A stretch of 64,000 nt of DNA from Burkholderia pyrrocinia (GCF_018417535.1 NZ_CP070977.1:3162001-3226000); one strand, 5' to 3'. Numbered from the stretch's first letter, positions 1 to 9,297 are shown. Numbers and translations: made by a program. Notes: generated by a model from the sequence alone, not told the origin.

Positions 1-1652
1 CCGTCCTATGGGTGATCTTCTTCATGTCAGCTGTCATGCTGTACGACAACTGGCAGCGTTCCCATGGACGCCCGTCGATGTTCTTCCCGAGCGCCACGCA
101 GACTGCCCCCGCGGCCGCTGCCGGCGGCGCATCGGGCACGGGCGCGACGACGACGACCGCAGGTGAAGTGCCTGCTGCCGCAGCCGGCGCCGCACCGTCG
201 ACGACGGCACCGGCCGCCCAGGCGCAGCTCGTGAAGTTCTCGACCGACGTGTACGACGGCGAAATCGACACGCGCGGCGGCACGCTCGCGAAGCTGACGC
301 TGAAGAAGCAGGGCGACGGCAAGCAGCCCGACCTGTACATCACGCTGTTCGACCACACGGCCGGCCACACGTATCTCGCACGCTCGGGCCTGCTCGGCGG
401 CGATTTCCCGAACCACAACGACGTCTACACGCAGGTGAACACCGGCTCGACGTCGCTCACGGGCGACCAGAACGCGCTGAAGCTGTCGTTCGAATCGCCG
501 GTGAAGGGCGGCGTGAAGGTCGTGAAGACCTACACGTTCACGCGCGGCAGCTACGTGATCGGCGTCGATACCAAGATCGACAACGTCGGCACGGCGCCTG
601 TCACGCCGACGGTCTATATGGAACTGGTGCGCGACAACACGGCCGTCGAAACGCCGATGTTCTCGCACACGTTCCTCGGGCCGGCGGTCTACACGGACAC
701 GAAACACTTCCAGAAGATCGACTTCAGCGACCTCGACAAGAACAAGGCGAACTTCGAGAAGTCCGCCGACAACGGCTGGGTCGCGATGGTGCAGCACTAC
801 TTCGCGTCGGCATGGATTCCGCAGCAGGGCGTGAAGCGCGACATCTACGCCGAGAAGATCGATCCGACGCTGTACCGCGTCGGCGTGAAGCAGCCGGTCG
901 CCGCGATCGCGCCGGGCCAGTCGGCCGACGTGCAGGCACGCCTGTTCGCCGGTCCGGAAGAAGAGCGCATGCTCGAAGGCATCGCGCCGGGCCTGGAACT
1001 CGTGAAGGACTACGGCTGGGTGACGATCATCGCGAAGCCGCTGTTCTGGCTGCTCGAGAAGATCCACGGCTACGTCGGCAACTGGGGCTGGGCGATCGTG
1101 CTGCTGACGGTGCTGATCAAGGCCGTGTTCTTCCCGCTGTCGGCCGCGAGCTACAAGTCGATGGCGCGCATGAAGGAAATCACGCCGCGCATGCAGGCGC
1201 TGCGCGAACGCTTCAAGAGCGATCCGCAAAAGATGAACTCGGCGCTGATGGAGCTGTACAAGACCGAGAAGGTCAATCCGTTCGGCGGCTGTCTGCCGGT
1301 CGTGATCCAGATCCCGGTGTTCATCTCGCTGTACTGGGTGCTGCTCGCATCGGTCGAAATGCGCGGCGCGCCGTGGATTCTGTGGATTCACGACCTGTCG
1401 CAGCGCGATCCGTTCTTCATCCTGCCGGTGCTGATGGCCGTGTCGATGTTCGTGCAGACGAGCCTGAACCCGACGCCGCCGGACCCCGTCCAGGCGAAGA
1501 TGATGAAGTTCATGCCGATCGCGTTCTCGGTGATGTTCTTCTTCTTCCCGGCCGGCCTCGTGCTGTACTACGTCGTGAACAACGTGCTGTCGATCGCGCA
1601 GCAGTACTACATCACGCGCAAGCTCGGCGGGGTCAAGAAGAAACCGGCCTGA
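1..1652 (+). CDS. yidC: Membrane protein insertase YidC (5' end cut by window)
   Basis: YidC/Oxa1 insertase of the inner membrane; it inserts and folds membrane proteins with SecYEG or alone. The frame is open from base 3 with no start codon, so the first few codons (the usual hydrophobic N-terminal segment) lie outside the window; about 550 residues are present. An N-terminal membrane segment is followed by an Ala/Thr/Pro-rich linker and the large periplasmic beta domain (residues ~70-340). The conserved five-helix region follows, with the [19 protein letters not shown] stretch, and the C-terminus is basic (GGVKKKPA), as expected for ribosome contact. A strong terminator follows at 1696. In proteobacteria yidC lies in the rpmH-rnpA-yidC-mnmE block, and mnmE is indeed downstream here. 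Confidence 0.97.
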   Translation, partial: VLWVIFFMSAVMLYDNWQRSHGRPSMFFPSATQTAPAAAAGGASGTGATTTTAGEVPAAAAGAAPSTTAPAAQAQLVKFSTDVYDGEIDTRGGTLAKLTLKKQGDGKQPDLYITLFDHTAGHTYLARSGLLGGDFPNHNDVYTQVNTGSTSLTGDQNALKLSFESPVKGGVKVVKTYTFTRGSYVIGVDTKIDNVGTAPVTPTVYMELVRDNTAVETPMFSHTFLGPAVYTDTKHFQKIDFSDLDKNKANFEKSADNGWVAMVQHYFASAWIPQQGVKRDIYAEKIDPTLYRVGVKQPVAAIAPGQSADVQARLFAGPEEERMLEGIAPGLELVKDYGWVTIIAKPLFWLLEKIHGYVGNWGWAIVLLTVLIKAVFFPLSAASYKSMARMKEITPRMQALRERFKSDPQKMNSALMELYKTEKVNPFGGCLPVVIQIPVFISLYWVLLASVEMRGAPWILWIHDLSQRDPFFILPVLMAVSMFVQTSLNPTPPDPVQAKMMKFMPIAFSVMFFFFPAGLVLYYVVNNVLSIAQQYYITRKLGGVKKKPA

Positions 1653-1695
1653 CGCTCGTTGCACCCGCGGGCGGCGAGCCGCCCGCGATGCACGC

Positions 1696-1730
1696 AAAAA
1701 AGCCGCATGGTTCGCCCATGCGGCTTTTTT
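1696..1730 (+). terminator. Rho-independent terminator after yidC
   Basis: The GCCGCATGG / CCATGCGGC stem with a short TTCG-type loop is flanked by A6 on the left and T6 on the right. It can therefore work in both directions, serving yidC (+) and the XRE regulator (-). Confidence 0.9.
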
Positions 1731-1777
1731 ATTTCTCGGCGGCGGCGCGCGGTGTGCGGTGCGCGTGCCGTTCGCGG

Positions 1778-2212
1778 TCAGATCTTCTTCGCTTCGATTT
1801 TCGGTTCGCCGTAGAACTGCTCGACCAGTTCCTGAACGAGGTAGCGTTGATGCGGCGACAGCGCCTCGATCTTCGACGCGAGTTCGATCGTTTCCGGCGT
1901 CGGCGGATAGCGTTCGTCGCGCGGCAGCGGTTGCGGCGTCGGGTGTTCGATCACGCTCGGCGACGGCCCGTAATGCAGCCAGTGCAGTTCGACACGCAGC
2001 CATTCGGCGAGCGTTTCGAGTTTGTCCGACGTCGGAATCGTGCGGCCCGTCAGCCATTTATGCGCGGTTTGCGGCGAAACGGGATGCGATCCGCGGTGGC
2101 GCAGATTGAATCGGTTCGCAAGCTCCGTCGCGCCGGAGACCTTCTCCGGGCTGCGCCGCAGGGCGAATTTCAGGCGTTCCGAGAACGCGGCTTTTTCTTC
2201 GGATGTCGGCAT
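1778..2212 (-). CDS. XRE-type helix-turn-helix transcriptional regulator
   Basis: A 144-residue DNA-binding protein of the phage-repressor-like XRE type that is common in Burkholderiales. The HTH lies at residues ~10-75 and includes [20 protein letters not shown], with the second half typical of a recognition helix. It is followed by an LHWLHYG motif and a Pro-rich linker, then a short C-terminal helical part. The ATG at 2212 starts the conserved [11 protein letters not shown]-terminus. An in-frame ATG and a TTG upstream (to 2290) would add poorly conserved residues. No clear Shine-Dalgarno is seen. Two candidate operators lie between it and mnmE (2258-2273, 2399-2416), suggesting autoregulation. 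The ligand and regulon are unknown. Confidence 0.85.
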   Translation of the reverse strand: MPTSEEKAAFSERLKFALRRSPEKVSGATELANRFNLRHRGSHPVSPQTAHKWLTGRTIPTSDKLETLAEWLRVELHWLHYGPSPSVIEHPTPQPLPRDERYPPTPETIELASKIEALSPHQRYLVQELVEQFYGEPKIEAKKI

Positions 2213-2257
2213 GGGGGAGATTGTGCAATTCCACCGATGCGTTTCAGACAACCGTAT

Positions 2258-2273
2258 GGGATAAACGTATCTC
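2258..2273. promoter_or_regulatory. Candidate operator upstream of XRE regulator
   Basis: An imperfect inverted repeat, GGGATA-AACG-TATCTC, lies about 50 bp upstream of the regulator's start. It shares its half-site with the palindrome at 2399. Assignment to the neighbouring XRE protein is inference. Confidence 0.45.
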
Positions 2274-2398
2274 ATTTGGACGAATCTCAACCTTGCGCTG
2301 GATTGGCAGCGAAATTGAGGGACGAAACGTCAGGCCGCTCTGGCAAACATACTCGTCCGAAACGGTGGCGGTGTTATCGCGCTGGACTGATACTAGAC

Positions 2399-2416
2399 TT
2401 ATCCCCGCCGGGATAA
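2399..2416. promoter_or_regulatory. Perfect palindrome, candidate operator (mnmE side)
   Basis: TTATCCC-CGCC-GGGATAA is a perfect 7-bp inverted repeat in the 338-bp gap between the XRE regulator (-) and mnmE (+). The GGGATA half-site recurs at 2258. Nothing else was recognised in this gap. Confidence 0.5.
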
Positions 2417-2550
2417 ATTCGGGCGAGTCCGAATCCCGCGTGGCGCCCGGTGGTGTGTGTGCCGGCACGCTACAATGCCGGCGTTCCGATGCCCGTACTG
2501 TTGCGCGGGCGCACCACTCACCGTCTGATCACCCGATTCATCCGATTCCC

Positions 2551-3945
2551 ATGCTCGCTACCGATTCCGATCCGATCGTCGCCATTGCCACTGCTGCCGG
2601 CCGGGGCGGCATCGGTGTCGTCCGCGTGTCGTTCGGGCGTGGCGGCGAGGCGGCCGCGCTGCCGCTGATCGACGCGTTGTGCGGGCAGAAGCTCGCACCG
2701 CGCCATGCGAGCTACGTGCCGTTCCTCGACGAGCACGGCGCGCCGCTCGACCGCGGGATCGCGCTGTATTTCCCGGCGCCGCATTCGTACACCGGCGAGC
2801 ACGTGCTCGAGCTGCAGGGGCATGGCGGGCCGATCGTGATGCAGCTGCTGCTGCAGCGCTGCCTGGATGCGGGGCGTGGCTTCGGGCTGCGGCTCGCGGA
2901 GCCGGGCGAGTTCACGCGGCGCGCGTTCCTGAACGACAAGCTCGACCTCGCGCAGGCCGAAGCGGTGGCCGACCTGATCGAGGCGAGCACCGAGGCGGCG
3001 GCGCGCTCGGCCGGGCGCTCGCTCGATGGCGCGTTCTCGCGGCAGATCCATGCGCTCGTCGAAGACGTGATCACGCTGAGGATGCTGGTCGAGGCGACGC
3101 TCGATTTTCCGGAAGAGGAGATCGACTTTCTGGAGGCCGCCGATGCACGCGGCAAGCTCGCGAAGATCCGCGCGCAGCTTGCGCATGTGCTTGGCGATGC
3201 CCGGCAGGGTGCGCTGTTGCGCGAAGGGCTGTCGGTCGTCCTTGCCGGACAGCCGAACGTCGGCAAGTCGTCGCTGCTGAATGCGCTGGCCGGCGCGGAA
3301 CTGGCGATCGTCACGCCGATCGCCGGGACGACGCGCGACAAGGTCGCGCAGACGATCCAGGTCGAAGGAATTCCGCTGCACATCATCGATACGGCCGGGT
3401 TGCGCGAGACGGAGGATGAAGTCGAGCGGATCGGTATCGCGCGTACGTGGAGCGAGATCGAGCGCGCGGACGTCGTGCTGCATCTGCTCGATTCGCGCAC
3501 GGGGCTGACGCCGGATGACGAGGCGATCGCGGCGCGGTTTCCGGGCGGCGTGCCGGTGGTGCGCGTGCTGAACAAGACGGATCTGACCGGCGTGCCGGCT
3601 TGCGTCGAGCATCCGGCGGCGGAAGGGGACCTGACCGAGGTGCACCTGTCGGCGAGGCGCGGCGACGGGATCGATATGCTGCGTGCGGAGTTGCTGCGGA
3701 TTGCGGGGTGGCAGGCGGGGGCTGAAGGCGTGTATCTCGCGCGCGAGCGGCATCTGATCGCGTTGCGAGCGGCGCAGGAGCATCTGGCGCAGGCGGCGGA
3801 TCATGCTGAGCAAAGGGCGCAGTCGCTGGATCTGTTTGCCGAGGAGCTGCGACTCGCGCAGGAACAGCTCAATGCGATTACCGGGGAGTTCACTTCGGAT
3901 GATCTGCTGGGGGTGATTTTCAGCAGGTTCTGTATCGGGAAATAG
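2551..3945 (+). CDS. mnmE: tRNA uridine-5-carboxymethylaminomethyl GTPase MnmE
   Basis: A potassium-dependent GTPase that, with MnmG, modifies U34 of tRNAs reading NNA/NNG codons. It has 464 residues, the usual family length. The start at 2551 gives the conserved N-terminus ([19 protein letters not shown]), which binds the formyl-folate cofactor. The G domain is inserted in a helical domain: P-loop GQPNVGKSS near residue 232, the TTRD G2 loop, DTAG near 275, and NKTD near 340. The protein ends in the catalytic CIGK. The frame is open for ~115 codons upstream, but that extension is unlike the family and crosses the operator region. Confidence 0.97.
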   Translation: MLATDSDPIVAIATAAGRGGIGVVRVSFGRGGEAAALPLIDALCGQKLAPRHASYVPFLDEHGAPLDRGIALYFPAPHSYTGEHVLELQGHGGPIVMQLLLQRCLDAGRGFGLRLAEPGEFTRRAFLNDKLDLAQAEAVADLIEASTEAAARSAGRSLDGAFSRQIHALVEDVITLRMLVEATLDFPEEEIDFLEAADARGKLAKIRAQLAHVLGDARQGALLREGLSVVLAGQPNVGKSSLLNALAGAELAIVTPIAGTTRDKVAQTIQVEGIPLHIIDTAGLRETEDEVERIGIARTWSEIERADVVLHLLDSRTGLTPDDEAIAARFPGGVPVVRVLNKTDLTGVPACVEHPAAEGDLTEVHLSARRGDGIDMLRAELLRIAGWQAGAEGVYLARERHLIALRAAQEHLAQAADHAEQRAQSLDLFAEELRLAQEQLNAITGEFTSDDLLGVIFSRFCIGK

Positions 3946-4046
3946 AAGCGAAAAGGATTGCAGGGCGGGAATGGCACAGCCATCGCCCAGTAATAGAACG
4001 TGCCTGCATCCGCGTGACGGCTGCAAGTCAGATTGACACTGTGGTT

Positions 4047-4421
4047 TTACAGATGCGGACGGGCCGCTAGCATCCGATCGATAAACGATGGCGGCAACGA
4101 TATATATACAGAATCATCTCCGCCGTCACCTTTTGAAAAGGACACGTAGGCCTCGCTATAACTATTCCAGGAAATTTCGGGAATCGGTGTGCTGAATGTG
4201 TGCTGGGCTATTAACCTCCCAGTTTGTGCGATGTATACGCGACCAACATACCGCGAATCTCCACCCGGAACCCAAGCTAAAAGGCACAGGTCGGCAAGAT
4301 ACATCCCATCTGGAGATGTCGACGTTCTACACTCTTCCCCTCGAGGCGTTCGGTCAAAGGCAAAGGTACCAATCAGTGCCATGATGAGCAGTGTATGAGT
4401 AATTTTCAAAGAAATCGTCAT
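4047..4421 (-). CDS. Small secreted protein of unknown function (island)
   Basis: A 124-residue protein with an N-terminal hydrophobic segment (residues ~5-22), probably a signal peptide or membrane anchor. A body containing SPDGMYLADLC follows, and it ends with SLPPSFIDRMLAARPHL. It starts 19 bp after the stop of the broken DUF6402-type gene on the same strand, so the two were probably cotranscribed. The SLPPxFxDRMLAA ending recurs in a fragment on the opposite strand near 6615-6645, which shows that the module was duplicated. Base composition is clearly more AT-rich than the core genes around it. No function is recognised; a role as partner or immunity protein of the DUF6402 protein is speculation. 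Confidence 0.7.
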   Translation of the reverse strand: MTISLKITHTLLIMALIGTFAFDRTPRGEECRTSTSPDGMYLADLCLLAWVPGGDSRYVGRVYIAQTGRLIAQHTFSTPIPEISWNSYSEAYVSFSKGDGGDDSVYISLPPSFIDRMLAARPHL

Positions 4422-4440
4422 GATTTATTGTTGAATTTGA

Positions 4441-5588
4441 TCATAGTGAAATTTCTATGGGAGGGGAGATTGGGATGAATTTTTTGTCAGAGTAGATGAT
4501 AAAGTCGCCGCCTCTGTCATGTATCTTAGACCATTTTCTAAAATCGATATTTTCTACCGGATAGTGGACGTTCCCCTTGATGAGTGAGTCGCCTCTGGCG
4601 ACGGCGTATTTGACATATGGGATATGCTCGGAGTTCGAGAATGCAGCGATTGCACTATATGGCACAATGATGACGCCGTCGCTACTCCAATGCCCTAAGT
4701 ATTGGGATCGCTCATTAGATTTGTCGGTGAATGTATAGTTGTCTTTCACATACACCCACACTCCGGTCACTTCAGCTATTTTTCTGTGTGAATCCACGTC
4801 CCACGAGAAGCGCGCGCTTCCGAGCGCCACATAGATATTGAAGGACCCGAGTGCTCCGGATAGGTCGTCAGGTACACCATTGTTGCGAAGTTGTGCATCT
4901 AGTTGAGTTTCAATTTTCTGCCCAAACGTGCTATCTACTTTTGAGTATTGAAATTGGAATCTTCGGTGCAAATCGCGAAGATCATTGCCACATATGTCGT
5001 GGTGTAGAGTCGCGCTGCGCAGTCTTTATGCGGGATCAGCAGTTTGTAAAGCTGGATTCTGGATTTTGGTGAGCGAATCATTTCATTAATAAGATAATCG
5101 AATTGCCGCTTCGCTCGGGGGAAGCGCAGAATCCAATCCAATTTAATGGTAGACATGTCATACATGTCGGATGGATATGGTTTTCCATATTGATTGATTT
5201 CTAACGACTCATCCGAAGAAGTCCGTGAATAATTTAATTTTCCAGAGAACCATCGCTCCATAAGTTTGGCAGATGTCGGAAGGTACATTTTGCGCATTGC
5301 TGCGGGAATCTCTTGAATATCGAACGCTGGTACGGGATCGCCCTTTTTAAGTTTCACGATGGAGGGTTTGGGAGGGGGGGCATTTAGCCAAACTTGAAAG
5401 CGTGCCAGCGCCTTGCCGGCCCTTTCCAAGGCATCAACCATTTTGTCAAGCGAATCGCGCTTGGGCGTGGCGGAGGAATGTTTGAGTTCAGTTGCGTTCG
5501 ATTTTTGTTGCATCGGAAGCGGTGGCGCAGGTTTATCCATGGATAACGAGATGTTTGGAACAATCTTGCATCCAATCAGCACCGTCAT
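4441..5588 (-). pseudogene. DUF6402-type protein gene, frameshifted
   Basis: Two overlapping frames together make one protein of about 380 residues. The upstream frame (5588 to ~5015) carries a Pro-rich start and the conserved block FDIQEIPAAMRKMYLP...LMERWFSGKLNYS, then INQYGKPYPSDM. The downstream frame (read from ~5015 to 4441) continues with CGNDLRDLHRRFQFQYS, GVWVYVKDNYTF and RGGDFIIYSD. Both belong to the family I know as DUF6402, from accessory (often toxin or secretion-linked) loci of Burkholderia; that assignment is from memory. The downstream frame has a TAA near 5027, so one indel between about 5000 and 5027 explains the break. The function of the family is unknown. Confidence 0.75.
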
Positions 5589-5858
5589 GGAGTTTCCACT
5601 TCCAAAAAATTTTATTTATCGTGAAATAGGGAATTTTTTCCTTGTTTGATGGCATTTCTATTTTAGATCCGGTGATGGTGGGCGGTTTGCGCGATGCCTG
5701 TTACGCTAGCGTGATCGCACCCGTAAAATCAATCGGACTAGTTCGAAATCGTTGTTAACGTGACTGGGTTTGGGGTCAAATATTCTTGGGGTTTTCTTGG
5801 CCGTCTAAGCGCACCGGGATCGTGAGGCCGTCGATAGGTATGCAGATATTCAAAGGAG

Positions 5859-6131
5859 TTGCGACTTTTTATTTTTCTTGGCCAGGTGGCGGGTCGGGCG
5901 TTAGCTATCATTGTGCTGGCGTCAACGGTGGCCGGCGCAGCGGGTATTCCACGGGTAGAATATCCCGTTGCGGTCGGTGATATGCGAGTCGCGGGGAATG
6001 TCTATTACCCGGTCCGGAATGGCTCATTTCGCGAGTGGTAGCGGCGTCATCATCGAGGCGGCGATTTTGTTATTTTTTCGGACTACTGCTAAGTGACGTT
6101 GCAGGAACCCATCAAACTTCGGCTCACATGA
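5859..6131 (+). pseudogene. C-terminal remnant of a second DUF6402-type gene
   Basis: On the plus strand this frame reads IPRVEYPVAVGDMRVAGNVY, then YPVRNGSFREW, a TAG at 6039, then RRHHRGGDFVIFSDYC, a TAA at 6090, and finally LQEPIKLRLT with TGA at 6129. This parallels the end of the minus-strand protein (YVKYAVARGD..GNVHYPVENIDFRKW..DRGGDFIIYSD..PPIEISL). It is therefore the decayed 3' end of a paralogue with two in-frame stops and no N-terminal two-thirds. Its ancestral TGA overlaps the ATG of the next gene. The segment 5589-5858 between the two copies holds no gene I can support. Confidence 0.7.
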
Positions 6132-6364
6132 ATCTTCGTATTAATGATTTGGGCGTGTTGTTAATGATAGCCCTCGTGACGATAATATTGTCCGTTGTCG
6201 TGCTCGCTTCGGCAGTGAGATTGCTGAATGCTTTCTTATCTGGCTCAAGAGGTTGGGCTGATGTTATTGCGAGTGAGATTAGGATTTTCATTCGGCGCGC
6301 ATTCGTTTCGGCTGCCGTCGTCACTGTCCTCGGGTTTGGCTGGAGCTACTGGAAAGACGTATAA
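6128..6364 (+). CDS. Small inner-membrane protein, unknown function
   Basis: A 78-residue protein with two hydrophobic segments (residues ~10-32 and ~55-72) separated by a short polar stretch, ending YWKDV. The ATG overlaps the ancestral TGA of the decayed DUF6402-type gene (ATGA), so it was once translationally coupled to it. Its own stop is followed without frame change by the fragment at 6365, so it may also be the anchor of a protein split by a stop codon. No family is recognised. It may be intact but is in a decaying neighbourhood. Confidence 0.5.
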   Translation: MNLRINDLGVLLMIALVTIILSVVVLASAVRLLNAFLSGSRGWADVIASEIRIFIRRAFVSAAVVTVLGFGWSYWKDV

Positions 6365-6784
6365 CTGCGCGCGATTTGCGATTCACGCGAACAAAAGATC
6401 GAGCGTTCTTCGCACGGTGGCTATTGGGCACGGTACTGTTATTTTGGAGATACGATCGTTCTCAGGCTCTACGACAGGGGGGGCGAGCACCTCGTCGCCG
6501 AGCGAACGTATCGGGACGGGTCTCGCTTACCTGTTGAGCTTCATTGGGCGAAGGAGGCATTGATGTACCCCCAAGGGCTCGAGTTCGGCGCAACATTTGG
6601 CGAAATCAGTTTGCCGCCGACTTTTCTTGACCGGATGTTGGCGGCTTCCCTAGCAGACCACGTTCGGCGCTTATGCTTCGCAAGCACGTCGCGCTCAAGG
6701 GAGTGGGGCTCCGATTGGGCGACGGTCGATGCAAATGCGATCGACAGCGTGCCAGGTGAATGTAGCTGCTGGCGTGCAGAGTGA
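6365..6784 (+). pseudogene. Fragment related to the small secreted island protein
   Basis: This frame continues in phase after the TAA at 6362 and has no convincing start. It reads GGYWARYCYFGDTIVLRLYD, then HLVAERTYRDGSRLPVELHW and FGEISLPPTFLDRMLAA. The last motif matches SLPPSFIDRMLAA at the end of the minus-strand protein at 4047-4421. After that motif the sequence diverges and runs on for ~45 residues of unrelated-looking sequence, suggesting a fused or recombined end. Most likely it is a remnant of the paralogous gene in the mirror-image module. Confidence 0.55.
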
Positions 6785-6871
6785 CTACGCCGGCCTGATT
6801 GAGTTGCGGTCCGGATCATCGATCCAGCATGGGCGAGCATGCTGATCGACTCGTCCGGACCCCCACCCGCA

Positions 6872-6991
6872 TCAATCCCAATGATGGTGATGGTAATACC
6901 CGCCACCACCGTAGTACCCGCCGTCCGGCACCACGATACAGCCGCTCAATAGCACGGCGACGCTGGCAATCAGCAAAAGGGTTTTCTTCAT
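6872..6991 (-). CDS. Gly/Tyr/His-rich mini-lipoprotein (39 aa)
   Basis: A very short gene. It starts MKKTLLLIASVAVLLSGC, a textbook lipoprotein signal with lipobox LSGC and acylated Cys18. The mature part has only ~22 residues: IVVPDGGYYGGGGYYHHHHW and a final Asp. The start is supported by the basic-hydrophobic-lipobox pattern and a GGTGG stretch upstream. The four-His run could bind metal, but that is inference. It stands alone between the island and the diguanylate cyclase gene. Confidence 0.75.
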   Translation of the reverse strand: MKKTLLLIASVAVLLSGCIVVPDGGYYGGGGYYHHHHWD

Positions 6992-7142
6992 CGCGTCCAC
7001 CTGCTCGGGTTCAATATGGAGCCCAGCATAGCGAGCGCTCGCAACACCGGCTGTAAGCGATCGTTTCCCTGTTCCGCAATCCGTAACGGCGCATTATTCC
7101 GGTCAAAATGACCGTAACAAATGCCCCAAACAGCAGACGTTT

Positions 7143-8501
7143 TCAGGCGACGACGACCCTGTTTCTCCCCGCATCCTTCGCACGATACAGCGCGGCATCG
7201 GCGGCTTCGATCAGCGCGTCGGGCGTCGACAGGTCGTCGGCCGACACGGTCGCACAGCCGACGCTGACGCTCACGCGCCCGGCCGGCGAAGCAGGCATCG
7301 CGAGATCGAGCCGCAACACGGCTTCGTGTGCTTCCTCGGCAACGACCCGCGCGCCGCGCGCACCGGTGTTCGGCAGCACGATCGCGAACTCCTCGCCGCC
7401 GTAACGCGCGACGATATCCGCTGGCCGCCTCACCGCGCCGGCCAGCGCATTCGCGATCGCGATCAGGCACGCGTCGCCCTTCACGTGACCGAACGCGTCG
7501 TTGTACGCCTTGAAGCGATCGACGTCGACCATCAGCAGCGACAGCGGTTCGCCCTGCCGCCGCGCCTGCAGGAACAGCGTGTGGAAATGATCGTTGAAGT
7601 GGCTGCGGTTGAACGCGCCCGTCAGCCCGTCGCGCGCGGAAGAACGAATCAGCGTTGCATGTGCCTCGAACAATTGCTGATACAGCATCGTGACTTCCCA
7701 TGCGAGCACGCACACGAGCACGCCGGGCGTGAACATGCTGAACACGCGCGCGACATACCAGCCGACCGTGAAGCGGTTCGTGCTCAGCAGGTTGAGCGTC
7801 GTGTCGGTGAGGCACGCCAGCACCGCGATCGCGAGCCACAGGTCGAGCGTCGTGCGCAGCCGTCCGGTGACCAGTACGGTCACGAGCGCAAGCGCATTGA
7901 GTATCCATACGCCGAGCGCGACGCCGTTGACGGGCAGCACGGCCGCGTCGCCGGGCGGATGGAACGCGGGCGGCAGCGATACGTTCAGCGCGAGTGCGCA
8001 CAGCAGCGCGGCCGCGATGGCCGGCCCGCCGACCAGCGCGACGGCCCACCGGCGCGTCTGCTTCTGGCCGACTGGTGCGCGCGTCAGCCGCTCGCGTGCG
8101 AGCAGCGCGGCCATCACGAAGCACGGGAAGCCCGCATGCCAGAAGATCCACATCCACGCGGCGCTTTGCGGGCGCGCGCCGAGCAGGCCCTGCGGCGCGA
8201 ACACGCCCGGAAAGGTGAGCAACTGCAGCGCGACGGCGAGTGCGGTGAACGCATAGGCGCCGCCGAGCGCGCCGAGCACGGGCTGGCGCGTCACGGTGAA
8301 CTGCGCGCCGAGGAAGAACGCCGCGATGCTCGCAGTCGTGAACACGGTGAGCGCACACATCGGCATGAACGGCTCGACGGCTGGCAGCGCGACGTTCGCG
8401 TGCGGCGCGGCGATCCCGAGCGCAAGCAGGATGACGAGCGCCGTCAGCGCGCCGAACCACAGCTGACGACGCGTCGTGTGCTGGATCAGGATGCCTTCCA
8501 T
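7143..8501 (-). CDS. MASE4-type membrane diguanylate cyclase
   Basis: Makes cyclic di-GMP from two GTP. It has 452 residues from the ATG at 8501 (MEGILIQHTTRRQLW); the frame extends 17 codons further up but the shorter start matches the family. The N-terminal half has about 6-8 hydrophobic segments (residues ~15-240), consistent with a MASE4 sensor. The C-terminal GGDEF domain (~285-450) starts RDGLTGAFNRSHF and has the active-site GGEEF at 368-372. An RPAD motif five residues before GGEEF matches the RxxD inhibitory site, so product feedback inhibition is likely. The signal sensed is unknown. Confidence 0.93.
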   Translation of the reverse strand: MEGILIQHTTRRQLWFGALTALVILLALGIAAPHANVALPAVEPFMPMCALTVFTTASIAAFFLGAQFTVTRQPVLGALGGAYAFTALAVALQLLTFPGVFAPQGLLGARPQSAAWMWIFWHAGFPCFVMAALLARERLTRAPVGQKQTRRWAVALVGGPAIAAALLCALALNVSLPPAFHPPGDAAVLPVNGVALGVWILNALALVTVLVTGRLRTTLDLWLAIAVLACLTDTTLNLLSTNRFTVGWYVARVFSMFTPGVLVCVLAWEVTMLYQQLFEAHATLIRSSARDGLTGAFNRSHFNDHFHTLFLQARRQGEPLSLLMVDVDRFKAYNDAFGHVKGDACLIAIANALAGAVRRPADIVARYGGEEFAIVLPNTGARGARVVAEEAHEAVLRLDLAMPASPAGRVSVSVGCATVSADDLSTPDALIEAADAALYRAKDAGRNRVVVA

Positions 8502-8610
8502 GGAGTCCCCCGGACACGCGTGCGACACGCCCGGTCTTGCGCCGGGCGGCACGCATCCCGGCCGCGGCGCGACCGGTGCGGCCCGATCCTATCGCGTTAT
8601 TCGCGCGGGC

Positions 8611-8859
8611 TCAAATGCCGAGCCCCGGGCCGAAGTTGCCGGCGACCCAATGCGTGACGGCGTCGACGTCCGCATAGTCCTGTTCGGGCAGGCCGTCGAG
8701 CATCGACAGCACTTCGTTGCTGGCGCCGGCGTCGCGCGCGGCATCGACGATCGCATCCTTGTTCGCCGGGTAGCGGACGGCCGCCAGCACGTCGGCGATC
8801 TGCAGGTCGATCGTTTCGTGAGGGATATCATGCGGAGGGAGGGCGGGCTTGTCGTTCAC
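8611..8859 (-). CDS. DUF2795 domain small protein
   Basis: An 82-residue acidic soluble protein. The central region (IDLQIADVLAAVRYPANKDA followed by IVDAARDAGAS and LSMLDGLPEQDY) is the DUF2795 fold, a small helical module of unknown role found as stand-alone proteins in Burkholderia. A GTG at 8859 is the only credible start and gives the conserved (M)NDKPALPPHDIP N-terminus. It is on the same strand as the cyclase gene but over 100 bp upstream of it, so probably separate. Confidence 0.8.
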   Translation of the reverse strand: MNDKPALPPHDIPHETIDLQIADVLAAVRYPANKDAIVDAARDAGASNEVLSMLDGLPEQDYADVDAVTHWVAGNFGPGLGI

Positions 8860-8975
8860 GTCGGCGTCTCGCGGGTTGGGCGGGAATCGGATCGAAGCGG
8901 ATAAGGGCGCAACACGCGTTGCCCGGCCCGGGACGGCCCGGCCGGCGCGCGCCGCGGGTCGACGGCGATATCGGC

Positions 8976-9146
8976 TCAATGCCCGCGTCGCACGCGGCGC
9001 CACGGATGCTTCCAGTCGATGTGCGGGGCGTTTTCGTCGCGCGGATGCTGGCGCCGATGTTCCTGCCAAAGTTCGTCGGAAAACAGCGCCGCCACGATCA
9101 CGAGCGGCAGCACGAGAAAAATTCCGAGTATGACTTGCTCGATCAC
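8976..9146 (-). CDS. Small single-pass membrane protein (56 aa)
   Basis: A GTG at 9146 is preceded by a strong AGGAGG five bases upstream. The product has one hydrophobic helix near its N-terminus (residues ~4-22, VILGIFLVLPLVIVAALF) followed by a charged His/Arg/Trp-rich tail (DELWQEHRRQHPRDENAPHI, then DWKHPWRRVRRGH). The SD match and the helix-plus-basic-tail layout support a real gene that is too short for ordinary gene calls. No family or function is recognised. Confidence 0.65.
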   Translation of the reverse strand: MIEQVILGIFLVLPLVIVAALFSDELWQEHRRQHPRDENAPHIDWKHPWRRVRRGH

Positions 9147-9297
9147 GATAGCCTCCTCGCGGTGGCAGGAACCCTTGCTCCCATTCTAGGCTCTGAACTT
9201 CGCCCGCGTTCAATTTCTTACAGTGCGGAACGGGCCCGAACGCGGCTGCGCCGCACGGGCGTTCCGCACGTGCGCCGGCATCAACCAGGACACGAAA

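Noticed and set aside
27..2057. Long minus-strand frame opposite yidC
   Set aside because: Low-complexity basic product, no start context, and it crosses the yidC terminator.
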